Shown one piece after another: positions 1 through 7,668 of a stretch of 36,487 nt of DNA (position 1 is its first letter; the number at the start of each line of letters is the position of its first letter). The position numbers were made by a program, and so were the translations under genes. Source of the stretch: Pseudonocardia sp. (GTDB lineage: Bacteria; Actinomycetota; Actinomycetes; Mycobacteriales; Pseudonocardiaceae); contig JAJCYC010000071.1 in NCBI GenBank assembly GCA_029263115.1, positions 1 to 36,487 of the forward strand, given 5' to 3'. Under the pieces are notes generated by a model. The model saw nothing but the letters and a program-made list of their open reading frames with translations, did no database searches and had not been told where the DNA came from.

Positions 1-6
1 GAGCTG

Positions 7-261
7 ATGGACGACCGTCCCGAGCCGATGATCCCGCGCTGGTTCACCTGGCTGACCTTCGCCGGCGCGGCGACGCTGTTCTTCGCGGCCGGTCCGGCGT
101 TCTTCAAGAGCGGCCCGTTCGCGTACCACGGCCTGCTGGCCTTCTACCTGCCCGTCGTGGTCTGGGGTGGATACCTGAGCCTCACCAGCTGGTTCATGCT
201 GAAGGAACTCGACCGCGACCGGTCGAGCACCGACGCTTCGGACCCAGCGGTCTCCGTCTGA
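7..261 (+). CDS. small membrane protein, possibly the C-terminal part of a longer gene
   Basis: At least 84 residues. Two hydrophobic segments are visible (about residues 13-33 and 40-64), followed by a charged tail of mixed Asp/Arg. I do not recognise a family. The reading frame is open to the left edge of the window (GAG CTG precede the ATG), so the true start may lie outside and this could be the C-terminus of a larger membrane protein. There is no visible Shine-Dalgarno sequence in the six bases available. It is the last gene before the accessory region, and the following 150 bases contain no gene. Confidence 0.6.
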   Translation: MDDRPEPMIPRWFTWLTFAGAATLFFAAGPAFFKSGPFAYHGLLAFYLPVVVWGGYLSLTSWFMLKELDRDRSSTDASDPAVSV

Positions 262-409
262 CCGTTCCTTGTGGGCGTGCGGGGTCGGGACCGATGCAAC
301 GGAATCAGATCGGCGCCGACCTGGCGGGCACACCCACGTGAGGCCCCGGGAGGGTGGCCCGGGGGTGATGCACGGTGAGGGCGCGCCGCACCAGACGGCC
401 TTGCTGCAC
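262..409. other. intergenic stretch with decayed coding sequence
   Basis: No intact gene is seen. On the minus strand, out-of-frame stretches look like the continuation of the neighbouring metallo-beta-lactamase-fold gene, for example RLKRNLWRPL right after its premature end and LVRRALTVHH in another frame. This suggests accumulated frameshifts. It is also where the left boundary of the accessory region may lie. I found no copy of the tRNA-Gly 3' end here that would mark an attachment site. Confidence 0.4.
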
Positions 410-787
410 TCAAGGGTCGCCACAGGTTGCGCTTGAGGCGGGGCGGCGGTCTACGGGTTTCGTGGTCTGGGTGATTGCCAGGTCCTGTTCGTGCACGTAC
501 ACCGGTACGCCGCGACGGTCGAAGTCGCCGGCGAACCCGACGTGGTCGGGATGCGCATGGGTGATCACGATTGCTTCGATGTCTTGCATGGTCCGGTTCG
601 TTGCGGCGAGCCACTGGTGGAGGTAGCGCAGATGTCCGTAGAGGCCGGCGTCGACCAGTGTGATCGATCTGCCGTCCAGGATCGCGTAGAAGTTGACTCG
701 GTGGCTGCCGAGCAGCCACACGCCGTCGACGATCTCGGTCGGGGTTCGGGGTCGAGCGAAACGGTTGCGCGTGAGCAGTGGAGTCAT
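410..787 (-). pseudogene. truncated metallo-beta-lactamase-fold hydrolase
   Basis: The 125-residue product carries the metal-binding signature THAHPDH of the metallo-beta-lactamase fold at about residue 75, after the typical opening (GVWLLGS..., ITLVDAGL). Family members are usually over 200 residues and need further His/Asp ligands downstream, which are absent. The frame ends in a short unrelated tail (ASSATCGDP), while the next frame continues with family-like sequence (RLKRNLWRPL), so a frameshift followed by further decay is likely. It begins 17 bases after the preceding coiled-coil gene and appears to be the last member of the minus-strand operon. Its original role (glyoxalase-like, lactonase-like or other hydrolase) cannot be told. 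A new short functional protein is less likely. Confidence 0.7.
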
Positions 788-803
788 GGAGTCGCCTGGA
801 TTC

Positions 804-1325
804 TCATCGGGTACCGGAAGGCACTAGCAGCAGTATCCGCAGCTTGCTTTCGATGGTTCGGGCGCGCGTCAACGACTGGTCGAGCTTTGTCCCGAGTTGG
901 TGCGCGTTGTCGTTGGCCCGGCTGAGGGTGGTGGCGATGTGGTCGACCGGCGGCTTGGCGTGGGCGGCCGCGTCGTTGGTGTTGCGGATCTCGGTGACGA
1001 TCGAGTTCAGTGGGGGGCCGGCGCTGTCGAGGACGTCTCCGAGCGCGATGAGCTGATCACCCAGTGTGCCCAGGGTGGTACGGGCTCGGACGAGGGAGTC
1101 CGTCGTGCGCACCACGGAGGGCAGGCTGTCGCGCAGTGCGCCATTCGCGCCCGGTAGCTCTTGCCCGGCGGCGAGCGCGGTGTCGGTGGTGCGGTCGAGG
1201 ATCTGGGCCTGCTCGACGCCGGCCCGGAAGCTCGCGGCGCTGAGCGCCTGGTCGCTGGTGAGGATCAGGATACCGGCGACTGCGGCGATGGTCGCGGCCA
1301 GCGCGACCGCCCATGCTAGGCGCAC
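804..1325 (-). CDS. single-pass membrane protein with helical body (fifth of five)
   Basis: 173 residues. One N-terminal hydrophobic helix (about 4-22) is followed by an almost entirely Ala/Leu/Thr/Asp/Arg-rich segment that looks like long amphipathic helices, with a short hydrophobic stretch (LRILLLV) near the end. I recognise no named domain, and no MCE/MlaD beta-barrel signature. The GTG start is preceded by GGGAG about 8 bases upstream. It is one of five adjacent genes of the same size and architecture, so I infer a hetero-oligomeric membrane complex. By topology the body should lie outside the cytoplasm (positive charge at the N-terminus). Function unknown. Confidence 0.75.
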   Translation of the reverse strand: MRLAWAVALAATIAAVAGILILTSDQALSAASFRAGVEQAQILDRTTDTALAAGQELPGANGALRDSLPSVVRTTDSLVRARTTLGTLGDQLIALGDVLDSAGPPLNSIVTEIRNTNDAAAHAKPPVDHIATTLSRANDNAHQLGTKLDQSLTRARTIESKLRILLLVPSGTR

Positions 1326-1367
1326 GGTGTCACTCCCACTTTCGGCTGTGCGTCGCTGCTGTCCATG

Positions 1368-1973
1368 TCATCGGGGGGTGGCTCGCGGGGTCAGGTTCAG
1401 GACTGGTGCTGCCGGCGCCAACCGTTGGGACTCGCGCTCGATGCGGGCGAGTACATCGGCGATCGCGTCGGCGCGCGGGCCGAGCGGACCCAGGCCGGCG
1501 TGGAGTGCCGTCAGCCGGTCGCCCACCTTGGCCAGTCCCGCGTCGAGAGACGTGACGGTTCCGCCCAGGTCGTTGGCGGCGTCGGTGGCCTGCTCGGCTC
1601 TGCCGGTGATCCGGGCGATGAGCGCGGGTAGTGGTCGGGCGACGTCGACGACGTGACCGGTCGCCTGGTTGGCGTCGCCGGCCAGCGGCGTCAGCTCTCC
1701 GGCTTGATCGACGACGTCGTCCAGCGAACCGGCGACGGTGCTGAGGACGCCGATCCGGCGGGTGAGCTCGGCCTGCTTGGGCAGCAGCACCGTGGTGACC
1801 TGGTCCAATCCGGCCGATGAGGAGACGATCGAGTCGGTCAGCGTCGCGGGCCTGCCCAGGGGGTCCAGCAGGTCCTCGGTGCTCGGCACGTAGCGGAAGA
1901 CCACAGCGAGCAGGACCGAGGCCCCGCCGCCGAGGATGGCGACGACGAGCCACCACGAACGTGTGCTGATCAC
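1368..1973 (-). CDS. single-pass membrane protein with helical body (fourth of five)
   Basis: 201 residues. The N-terminus (MISTRSWW) runs into a membrane helix at about 8-27. A conspicuous short segment VPSTEDLLDPLGRP follows, then about 150 residues of predicted helix rich in Leu, Ala, Asp and Val (for example LDDVVDQAGEL, LDAGLAKVGDRL). A Pro-rich tail closes the protein. The GTG start lies three bases after the stop of the preceding gene, so the two are probably translationally coupled. No family recognised. The architecture matches its four neighbours although sequence similarity is not obvious by eye. Confidence 0.75.
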   Translation of the reverse strand: MISTRSWWLVVAILGGGASVLLAVVFRYVPSTEDLLDPLGRPATLTDSIVSSSAGLDQVTTVLLPKQAELTRRIGVLSTVAGSLDDVVDQAGELTPLAGDANQATGHVVDVARPLPALIARITGRAEQATDAANDLGGTVTSLDAGLAKVGDRLTALHAGLGPLGPRADAIADVLARIERESQRLAPAAPVLNLTPRATPR

Positions 1974-1976
1974 GGC

Positions 1977-2600
1977 CTACCGTCCCCCGGGGAGGCGGCC
2001 GAGAAGTGGCTGTTGCCCGGTGTTCGGAGGGATCGGCACGGCGGGCAACAGCGCTAGCTTGCGCTGGATCTGGGCGAGCTGGGCGTTGAGCTGGTCGATG
2101 CGCTGGTTGGCCAGCACTACCTGGCGGTTGGCGGCTGATGCGGTGTTGTCTGCGTCCTCGGAGATCTCGTGAAGGTCGGTGCCCGCTTTCCGCAGTCTCT
2201 CGGCCACCGGCACGAGCTCCCGAGCGATGGTGACATCGCCCCGGCCGGCCAGGATCAGGCGCTGCACGTCGGGCAAGGTCGAGGCGAGGAGGTCGACGTC
2301 AGCGGCCGCTGTGGTGTCGAGGTCGGTCAGTACCGTGTTCAGGGTCTGAAGCTGTTGGCGTGCCCTCGCCGGAGCGGTGAAGTCCGCCCGGGTGTCGAAC
2401 AAGCCGTTGAGGGTGCGGAAGGCGGCGGTGGTGGCCTCCCCGGCGAGCTTGGTCTGCCGTCCGTGGTGGATGGCCACGATGACCAGGGCCAGCAGCACCA
2501 CGGCGGCGACGGCGCAGAGCCGGGCCAGGTACTCCAGCGCGATGGCCGACCAGCTCGAACCGGGCAGGCCCCCCGGTGGGATGTCGGTGCGTCTTTTCAC
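1977..2600 (-). CDS. single-pass membrane protein with helical body (third of five)
   Basis: 207 residues from a GTG start chosen because AAGAGG sits about 6 bases upstream; the frame stays open further upstream, but that extension overlaps the preceding gene and reads like non-coding sequence. About 25 polar residues precede one membrane helix (about 28-46). The body is helical and ends in a convincing coiled coil (NRQVVLANQRIDQLNAQLAQ) and a Pro/Gly-rich tail with LLGRLPGG. No domain recognised. It is separated from the upstream gene by about 35 bases and almost touches the downstream one. Confidence 0.75.
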   Translation of the reverse strand: MKRRTDIPPGGLPGSSWSAIALEYLARLCAVAAVVLLALVIVAIHHGRQTKLAGEATTAAFRTLNGLFDTRADFTAPARARQQLQTLNTVLTDLDTTAAADVDLLASTLPDVQRLILAGRGDVTIARELVPVAERLRKAGTDLHEISEDADNTASAANRQVVLANQRIDQLNAQLAQIQRKLALLPAVPIPPNTGQQPLLGRLPGGR

Positions 2601-2634
2601 GTGGGCCTCTTCATCGCTCAGACATGGGTGGTGG

Positions 2635-3165
2635 TCAGCCGGGCAGCGGTATAGCGTTGTTGACCCTCTGCGCGGCCGTGATGCTGCGGTCGAGGTCGTC
2701 GTTGATCCCTTGCAGGATCGTGAGCAGCTCTCTGCCCTGGTCACCGAACGCAGCAGCCGAGGGCACCAACGGCAGCACCCGCTGTCGTAGCTGCACGGCG
2801 ATCTGTTGTATGCGACGCAGGTCCGCCTGGCTCTTCTCGCCACCGGCGCGGCCCACGGCGATGGAGTCCGCAGCCGGCCGAGTCACGTCGTGCAGTTGCA
2901 CCAGCAACGGCTTCAGTGCGCGGGTGTCGTCGAGTGCCAGCTGTGCGGTGTCGGTGAGCCTGGTGAGCTGGGCCAACCGGGCGGTCAACCGGTCGGTGAC
3001 CGCCACGGCCGCCTCGGCGTGGCGCTGAGACTCCTGGTTGATCGCCGCCTGCGCGGCCAGGTTCTGACCGAGCCGCGCGAAGGTGACGATGAGCACCAGC
3101 AGCACCATCAACGTGACCGCGGCGAGCACCGCCTTCAACGGCCCGGACCGCATCCCGAAGATCAT
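2635..3165 (-). CDS. single-pass membrane protein with helical body (second of five)
   Basis: 176 residues. A basic N-terminus leads into a strong membrane helix at about 10-30, followed by an Ala/Gln-rich helical body with heptad-like leucines (LTARLAQLTRLTDTAQLAL). The ATG start has AGGAG four bases upstream and directly follows the preceding gene, indicating a single transcript. No enzyme motif, lipobox or MCE signature is seen. Function unknown; a structural subunit of a membrane-spanning assembly is my inference from the five-gene context. Confidence 0.75.
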   Translation of the reverse strand: MIFGMRSGPLKAVLAAVTLMVLLVLIVTFARLGQNLAAQAAINQESQRHAEAAVAVTDRLTARLAQLTRLTDTAQLALDDTRALKPLLVQLHDVTRPAADSIAVGRAGGEKSQADLRRIQQIAVQLRQRVLPLVPSAAAFGDQGRELLTILQGINDDLDRSITAAQRVNNAIPLPG

Positions 3166-3172
3166 GTCGCTC

Positions 3173-3739
3173 CTATCCGTTCGGTCCGGCGACGTTGTCG
3201 GCAGCCGAGCGTGCGGACTCGCTTGCGCGGTCGACTTCGTGAGCGATCTGCCGTGCCCGCACCAGGATTCGATCGAGCTTCTCCCGGTCCTCGGTGACCG
3301 TGTGCCTGATGTCCTGGACCGGATCGTCGAGCCCGCTCAGCTCCGCTTCCAGGTCGTCGAGTGAACCCAGCAGGTCGTTCACCCGGGTGTTGGTCCGGTT
3401 CAGCACAGGCTGCACCCCGGTCCGGATCTGCCCGACCAGTGTGCGCAACTGCGCGGCCACCTCCGCGTCGGTGCGGCGAACCCGGCCAAGGGCGGCGTCG
3501 ATCCGATCCAGCGCGGCGAGGGCGGTGAGCGTGTTCCATTCGTGTTCGACGATCATGACGATCCGCGGGTTGTAGACACGACCGTGATCGAGGGATTCGT
3601 CGAACTTGGTCGGTATCTGCACCAACGCGATCGCCCGGGGGATCACGTAGAAGCCCAGTGGGACGAGCAGAAGGATCAGCAGGGCCCGAGCCGCGAGCAC
3701 CCGCGCGGGAACGCTCCGGTCGCCGAGGATTCGCCGCAC
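3173..3739 (-). CDS. single-pass membrane protein with helical body (first of five)
   Basis: 188 residues. A basic N-terminus precedes a membrane helix at about 17-38 (LLILLLVPLGFYVIP). The segment after the helix contains a short stretch that looks less helical (IPTKFDESLDHGRVYNPRIV), then long helices rich in Asp/Arg/Leu (LGSLDDLEAELSGLDD). The GTG start follows GGAG by about 6 bases and lies ten bases after the stop of the SCP2-like gene. It opens the run of five similar proteins. No known family recognised. Confidence 0.75.
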   Translation of the reverse strand: MRRILGDRSVPARVLAARALLILLLVPLGFYVIPRAIALVQIPTKFDESLDHGRVYNPRIVMIVEHEWNTLTALAALDRIDAALGRVRRTDAEVAAQLRTLVGQIRTGVQPVLNRTNTRVNDLLGSLDDLEAELSGLDDPVQDIRHTVTEDREKLDRILVRARQIAHEVDRASESARSAADNVAGPNG

Positions 3740-3748
3740 AACCAGCTC

Positions 3749-4226
3749 CTACTCGGCCGGGGACAGCAACGACAGGAACTGCAGGGCGGTGAGCGGGTGT
3801 CGAAGCAGGCCCGTGATGCGGATCCGGCGACCCGCGATCTCACCGAGGATGGTCGGGCCCGCCGCCGGATTGCCGCCGGATGTCGCGTTGGCGGGTGAGG
3901 AGTCGTCGCTCGCCAGCGGCAGCCGCCAGACATCACGTAGTCGATCGGTACCGGCCCGCACGACGATGCTCGGCCGACCAGCCAGATCGTTCGTTGTACA
4001 GCGTCGCCCGGTCCTGCTCGAAGGCCAGCGTCACGGTCGTTTCGGTGTCGCTGTCGTGCACCACGACGGGCCGAGGGATCCGCTGGGCCGTCCGTGCCCG
4101 AGCCGGACACCTATCGACGTTCCGAACCAGCAGAGCGGCAAGCGCGCTCGCCACCTCGTTGGGTTCCTCGTCATAGAACTCGAACCGGTATGCACGAGCC
4201 TCCTCGTGGGTCACGTCGTCCTCCAT
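3749..4226 (-). pseudogene. SCP2 sterol-binding-like protein, broken by a frameshift
   Basis: Two overlapping frames together give one protein of about 158 residues. The first (ATG at 4226, GGAG about 8 bases upstream) begins MEDDVTHEEARAYRFEF and runs to ...FEQDRATLYN; the second continues DLAGRPSIVVRAG and ends ...GLLRHPLTALQFLSLL. The pattern 'VTLAF..DRATLYNDLAGRPSIVVRAG...GRRIRITGLLRHP' resembles SCP2-type lipid-binding domains of actinobacteria. The break coincides with a tandem duplication (CGTT twice on the plus strand, 3988-3995); removing one copy restores the frame exactly. As it stands the product is truncated after about 97 residues. It heads the operon, so a lipid ligand for the five membrane proteins is a reasonable inference. 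Programmed frameshifting or a sequencing error are alternatives. Confidence 0.65.
3988..3995. repeat. 4-bp tandem duplication that breaks the SCP2-like frame
   Basis: Plus strand CGTTCGTT (AACGAACG in coding sense). Deleting one unit makes the coding sequence read CTG TAC AAC GAT CTG GCT GGT, i.e. LYNDLAG, joining the two family-like halves without a gap. Confidence 0.75.
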
Positions 4227-4846
4227 AACAGCTGCTCCGGCGACCGCCAGCCAACCGGAAACGAAGTTGCCTTCAGCTGCCTGGACACCGTCCGCCTTGG
4301 GACGCGCAGCCACCAGGGGGCGGTCACCGAAGGCGGAACTGTGTAACCGAGCGTGTCCATGGCATCACTAGTTCGATTGATTAGATTCCTCTTGGAAGCT
4401 ATACCACCAAGGTGGATCAAGGCCCTCGGGGTCGCCGGCGTGTTCGGCTCGAAAGAGTGAATCGGTGGGCTGCCTCCGGCGCCGAGGGCGCTTGGGTCAC
4501 TCTTGACCTGGACAATCATCGGGGGCCGGACCTGTCGGAACATGTCAGGGTCTTATGCTCGAGAATGTGCAGCCCCCGCTCCCCGCCGAGACTGTTCTGA
4601 CGCCTCTGTTACTCACCGTGGCCGAACTGCTACGGTCTGCGTCAAGCCGCGTCTGGCCCGTCCCGTCGGCGAGGCGGCTCACTTAGCGCGACGTGTCGGT
4701 AGCCGAGGCCGACCGTAGCCTGGAGAGCGTCCGTCGCAGCCACTTGCGATCTATAGAATGTGGTTCACGCCGCGTCACCGCGTCACGACTATGGCCGATG
4801 AGTAGCGACGTTCCTACCGCTCGAGGTGCGTGGAGGTGTTTTCGCT
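4227..4846. other. long divergent intergenic region between the operon and tetR
   Basis: About 620 bases without a convincing gene. The part around 4365-4420 is noticeably less GC-rich than its surroundings and holds the promoter candidate. Short open frames here have no start signals or recognisable product. The rest probably carries the tetR promoter, which I could not place. Confidence 0.5.
4397..4415 (-). promoter_or_regulatory. candidate promoter and operator of the minus-strand operon
   Basis: In minus sense the sequence reads TGGTATAGC, an extended -10 element (TG-n-TATAGC). It is overlapped by an inverted repeat CCACC-AA-GGTGG (4404-4415) placed where a repressor such as the divergent TetR protein could bind. 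This would give a leader of about 160 bases before the ATG at 4226. No good -35 is seen. Inference from sequence only. Confidence 0.3.
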
Positions 4847-5425
4847 TTGCCTCGGTCATCACGCGCGGACACCGCCCGTCGTCACGAAGCCATCATCGAC
4901 GCCGCGTCCCGGTTGATCCGCGAACGTGGCGTTGAATCGGTGACCCTCCCCGAGGTCATGGGCGAGGTCGGGCTGACCAAGGGCGGGTTCTACAAGCACT
5001 TCGAGTCCAAGGAGGCCCTGGTGGCCGCCGCTGCCGAAGCCTGCTGGAGCGAGGAGTTCGACAGACTCGCGCAGATCGCCGCCAGACACCCCGACGATCT
5101 CGCCGCCATCCGCTCAAAGTTCTTGGACTGGTACCTCTCACCCGAACACCGCGACAATCCCGGCTCCGGATGCCCCAGCGTCCTGGCCGGCGCCGTCGCC
5201 CGATCCGCACCCGACAGCGCCCTACGCAAGGCGCACATCGCCGGGATCTACAAACTCCTGGCCATGCAGGGTCTGAACGACCTGGAAACCGACCCCGACG
5301 AACGGCAAGACCACCTACTCAGCGAGATAGCCACTCTCGGCGGGGCCCTCATGATGGCCCGCGCCACTGTCGGCGACCCACTCTCGGAGATCATCCTCAG
5401 CGCCGTACGCCGCAGCCTCGGCTGA
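4847..5425 (+). CDS. TetR-family transcriptional regulator
   Basis: 192 residues from a TTG start, chosen because GGAGGT (4832-4837) lies nine bases upstream and the product then begins MPRSSRADTARRHEAII as usual for the family; a GTG eight codons upstream (4826) is the alternative. The N-terminal TetR helix-turn-helix is clear (IIDAASRLIRERGVESVTLPEVMGEVGLTKGGFYKHFESKEAL reads across about residues 15-55). The C-terminal ligand domain resembles the TetR_C subgroup with GCP motif (GSGCPSVLAGAVARS). It diverges from the SCP2/five-protein operon and is its likely regulator. Ligand unknown; a lipid or other hydrophobic compound would fit the neighbours. Confidence 0.9.
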   Translation: MPRSSRADTARRHEAIIDAASRLIRERGVESVTLPEVMGEVGLTKGGFYKHFESKEALVAAAAEACWSEEFDRLAQIAARHPDDLAAIRSKFLDWYLSPEHRDNPGSGCPSVLAGAVARSAPDSALRKAHIAGIYKLLAMQGLNDLETDPDERQDHLLSEIATLGGALMMARATVGDPLSEIILSAVRRSLG

Positions 5426-5453
5426 CCCAGTCCGCCCGTCGCGCTGCCAGACC

Positions 5454-6191
5454 GTGAGGCGACGCTGGAAAGACGACCACGCCCAGGGCGGCTACGTCGA
5501 CTCGACCACCGGCCGTCTCCTGGCCTCCTGGGATGCCGCGCTCGATGCGATCGACGACGACCCGGAGGCCAGGCCGGCGCACGTCGTCCGGTTCGGTACC
5601 CGAGGCGTCGACGTCCAGGGCGTGGTGGCCGGGACGAAGCGGGCCGGCGGGTGCCTGAACTACCTGGTCAAGTACCTCACCAAGTCCGTCGCCGACTGCC
5701 ACGAGCCGCAGACATCAGCGGCCGACGCACATCAGAGGCGGCTGGCCGAGGAGCTGCGCTGGCAGCCCTGCTCGCCGCGCTGCTCGAACTGGCTGCTCTA
5801 CGGCATCCAGCCAGCGAACGCGCACGCGCACGCGGAGATGCTCCCGGGTTACTGCCCGGCAAAGGCGCACAAGGCCGCCAGCCTCGGCTACGCCGGACGC
5901 CGCTGCCTGGTCTCCCGCCGCTGGACCGTCAAGACCCTCGACGAGCACCGGGCCGAGCGCCGCGAGCACGTCATGAAGATGCTCGGCGCGGTGGGCATCC
6001 GACCCGAGCAAGACACCCAGGACGACGCGGCCGACCGCTACCAGTGGGACCCCATTCCGCTCGGCAGCCACGAGCAGCCCAACCGGGCCGAACTCCTGCT
6101 CAAGGCCGTCAACCAGCGAAGACGCTGGCGGGCGGAGTACCAACGCGCTTGTTCGGCAACTGCTGATCTTGACTCGGCGAGGGTGGCGTGA
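5454..6191 (+). pseudogene. N-terminally truncated replication initiator (RepSA-like) of an integrative element
   Basis: 245 residues matching the C-terminal half of the replication initiators of actinomycete integrative and conjugative elements. Recognisable parts are AHVVRFG, the motif LNYLVKYLTKSV, and the Cys/His-containing stretch CSPRCSNWLLYG followed by CPAKAHKAASLGYAGRRCLVSRRW. Full-length relatives are roughly twice this length. The fragment begins right after tetR, with no ribosome-binding site and the usual N-terminal part absent, so I call it a remnant. Its stop codon overlaps the start of xis (GTGA), the normal arrangement in such elements. Confidence 0.8.
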
Positions 6192-6403
6192 CCAAGTACC
6201 TGACGGTGGCTGAGGCGGCCGAGTACCTCAACACCTCCGAGCGGTTCATCCGCCGTCTCATCTCGGAACGCCGAATCGCCTTCCACCACGTCGGCCGGCA
6301 CGTCCGGATCGCGGTCATTGATCTCGACGCGTTCGTACAGGCCGGAAGGGTCGACGCGGTCACCCGGGCCAGCGTGCGCCAGACGTTCCGGGGGGTGGCG
6401 TAG
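6188..6403 (+). CDS. xis: excisionase-type helix-turn-helix protein (Xis)
   Basis: 71 residues. A MerR/excisionase-type helix-turn-helix is evident: LTVAEAAEYLNTSERFIRRLI, then the wing with HHVGRHVRI and DLDAF. The length and position are standard for pSAM2-like elements, where Xis binds near the attachment site and directs the integrase towards excision. The GTG start overlaps the rep stop by four bases, and the stop codon is followed immediately by the ATG of int, so rep-xis-int are coupled. Confidence 0.9.
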   Translation: MTKYLTVAEAAEYLNTSERFIRRLISERRIAFHHVGRHVRIAVIDLDAFVQAGRVDAVTRASVRQTFRGVA

Positions 6404-7579
6404 ATGGCGAACAAGGATGGTCATCGACGGTTCGGCAACGTTCGTAAGCGGGAGTCTGGCCGCTGGCAGGCGCGCTATCTCGGTCCGGACGGGCGCTTGC
6501 GGCCGGCTCCGTACACCTTCGCCACGAAGAAGGAAGCGGAGCGCTGGCTGACTCTGACCGAGAGCGACATGATCCACGGCAAGTGGGTCGACCCGGAGCA
6601 GGCGAAGACCCAGCTCGGTCCCTACGCCGAGCGGTGGATCACCGAGCGGCCGGCGTTACGCCCGCGCACCGTGGACCTGTACCGCTGGTTGTTCGGCAAG
6701 TACATCGAGCCGCAGCTTGGCGGGGTCAAGCTCGGCGATCTCACCACCGCACTGATCCGTGAGTGGCGATCCGATCTGCTCAAGGCCGGCGTCTCGCAGA
6801 CGATGGCTGCCAAGGCGTACAGGCTGCTCCGGGCCATCCTGACCACAGCGGTGCAGGAGGGCGGCATTCTGTCCAAGAATCCATGTCGGGTCCGGGGTGC
6901 CGATCGGGAGAACCCGGCCGAGCGCCCGGTGCTCACCGTCACCCAGGTGTTCCAACTCGCCGACGCGATGAGGCACCGCCGGCTGCGAGCGATGATCCTG
7001 GTTACCGCGTTCGCCACCCTCCGATGGGGTGAGGTCTCTGCGCTCCGGCGGAGCGACGTCGCCCCGGACGGAAGTTGGATTCGGGTGTCGGTGGCGCACA
7101 CCGAGGTGGTGGGCCGGGGGATCGTGGTCGGTCCGCCGAAGTCCCGGGCCGGCGTTCGGACCATCGCGGTGCCGGCAGCGATCCGCCCGGAGATCGTCAA
7201 GCACCTCATGACGTACGTCGGGCCGGCGTCGGACGCGCTGGTGTTCACCGGGCCCAAGGGTGGGCCGCTGCGCCGGGCGCACTTCAACAACCTGACTCGG
7301 TGGGTCGAGACCGTGAAGAAGATCGACGCGCCGGGCCTGCACTTCCACGACCTCCGGCACACAGGCAACCTGCTGGCCGCGCAGACCGGCGCCAGCACCA
7401 AGGACCTGATGGCGCGGATGGGGCACGACGACATGCGCGCCGCGTTGATCTATCAGCGGGCCACGAGCGAGGCGGATCAGCGGATCGCGGACCGACTCAG
7501 CGATCTTGTGGACGGCCGCGAGCAGGACGGCGACGACGACGAGGACGGGCCGGCGGGGGCCCTCGTTCCGGTGAGCTAA
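6404..7579 (+). CDS. int: site-specific tyrosine recombinase (integrase)
   Basis: 391 residues. An N-terminal arm-binding region (about 1-60) and a SAM-like core-binding domain (about 65-165) precede the catalytic domain. The catalytic set is complete: Arg in TLRWGE (about 206), HDLRH (about 315-319), the His of GHDD (about 340), and the nucleophile Tyr in LIYQRAT (about 350). An Asp/Glu-rich tail closes the protein. It is of the type that inserts elements into the 3' end of tRNA genes, and a tRNA-Gly lies 90 bases downstream. It appears intact, so the remnant could still be mobilisable in trans. Confidence 0.95.
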   Translation: MANKDGHRRFGNVRKRESGRWQARYLGPDGRLRPAPYTFATKKEAERWLTLTESDMIHGKWVDPEQAKTQLGPYAERWITERPALRPRTVDLYRWLFGKYIEPQLGGVKLGDLTTALIREWRSDLLKAGVSQTMAAKAYRLLRAILTTAVQEGGILSKNPCRVRGADRENPAERPVLTVTQVFQLADAMRHRRLRAMILVTAFATLRWGEVSALRRSDVAPDGSWIRVSVAHTEVVGRGIVVGPPKSRAGVRTIAVPAAIRPEIVKHLMTYVGPASDALVFTGPKGGPLRRAHFNNLTRWVETVKKIDAPGLHFHDLRHTGNLLAAQTGASTKDLMARMGHDDMRAALIYQRATSEADQRIADRLSDLVDGREQDGDDDEDGPAGALVPVS

Positions 7580-7622
7580 TGGCCCGCTAATGGCCCGAGG
7601 CCTGAACTACACCTATGTACAC

Positions 7623-7664
7623 GAAAGCCCAGGTCTCCGGGGAACTGGTTTGACCTGGGCTTTC
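7623..7664. terminator. hairpin between int and tRNA-Gly
   Basis: Perfect 13-bp inverted repeat, GAAAGCCCAGGTC at 7623-7635 and its complement at 7652-7664, with a 16-base loop. The two genes converge on it, so it can serve as a terminator for both. Its arm sequence is of a kind often seen between integrases and tRNA target genes. Confidence 0.75.
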
Positions 7665-7668
7665 GGGG

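Noticed and set aside
262-409. Possible left attachment site of the integrative element
   Set aside because: I looked for a copy of the tRNA-Gly 3' end and found only chance short matches.
804-3739. The five membrane genes as a standard mce cluster
   Set aside because: No MCE/MlaD signature, no YrbE-type permease and no ATPase is present; only the single-helix plus coiled-coil outline is shared.
4211-4543. Minus-strand frame of 110 residues upstream of the SCP2-like gene
   Set aside because: It overlaps the probable promoter and the start of the SCP2-like gene in another frame and has no recognisable product.
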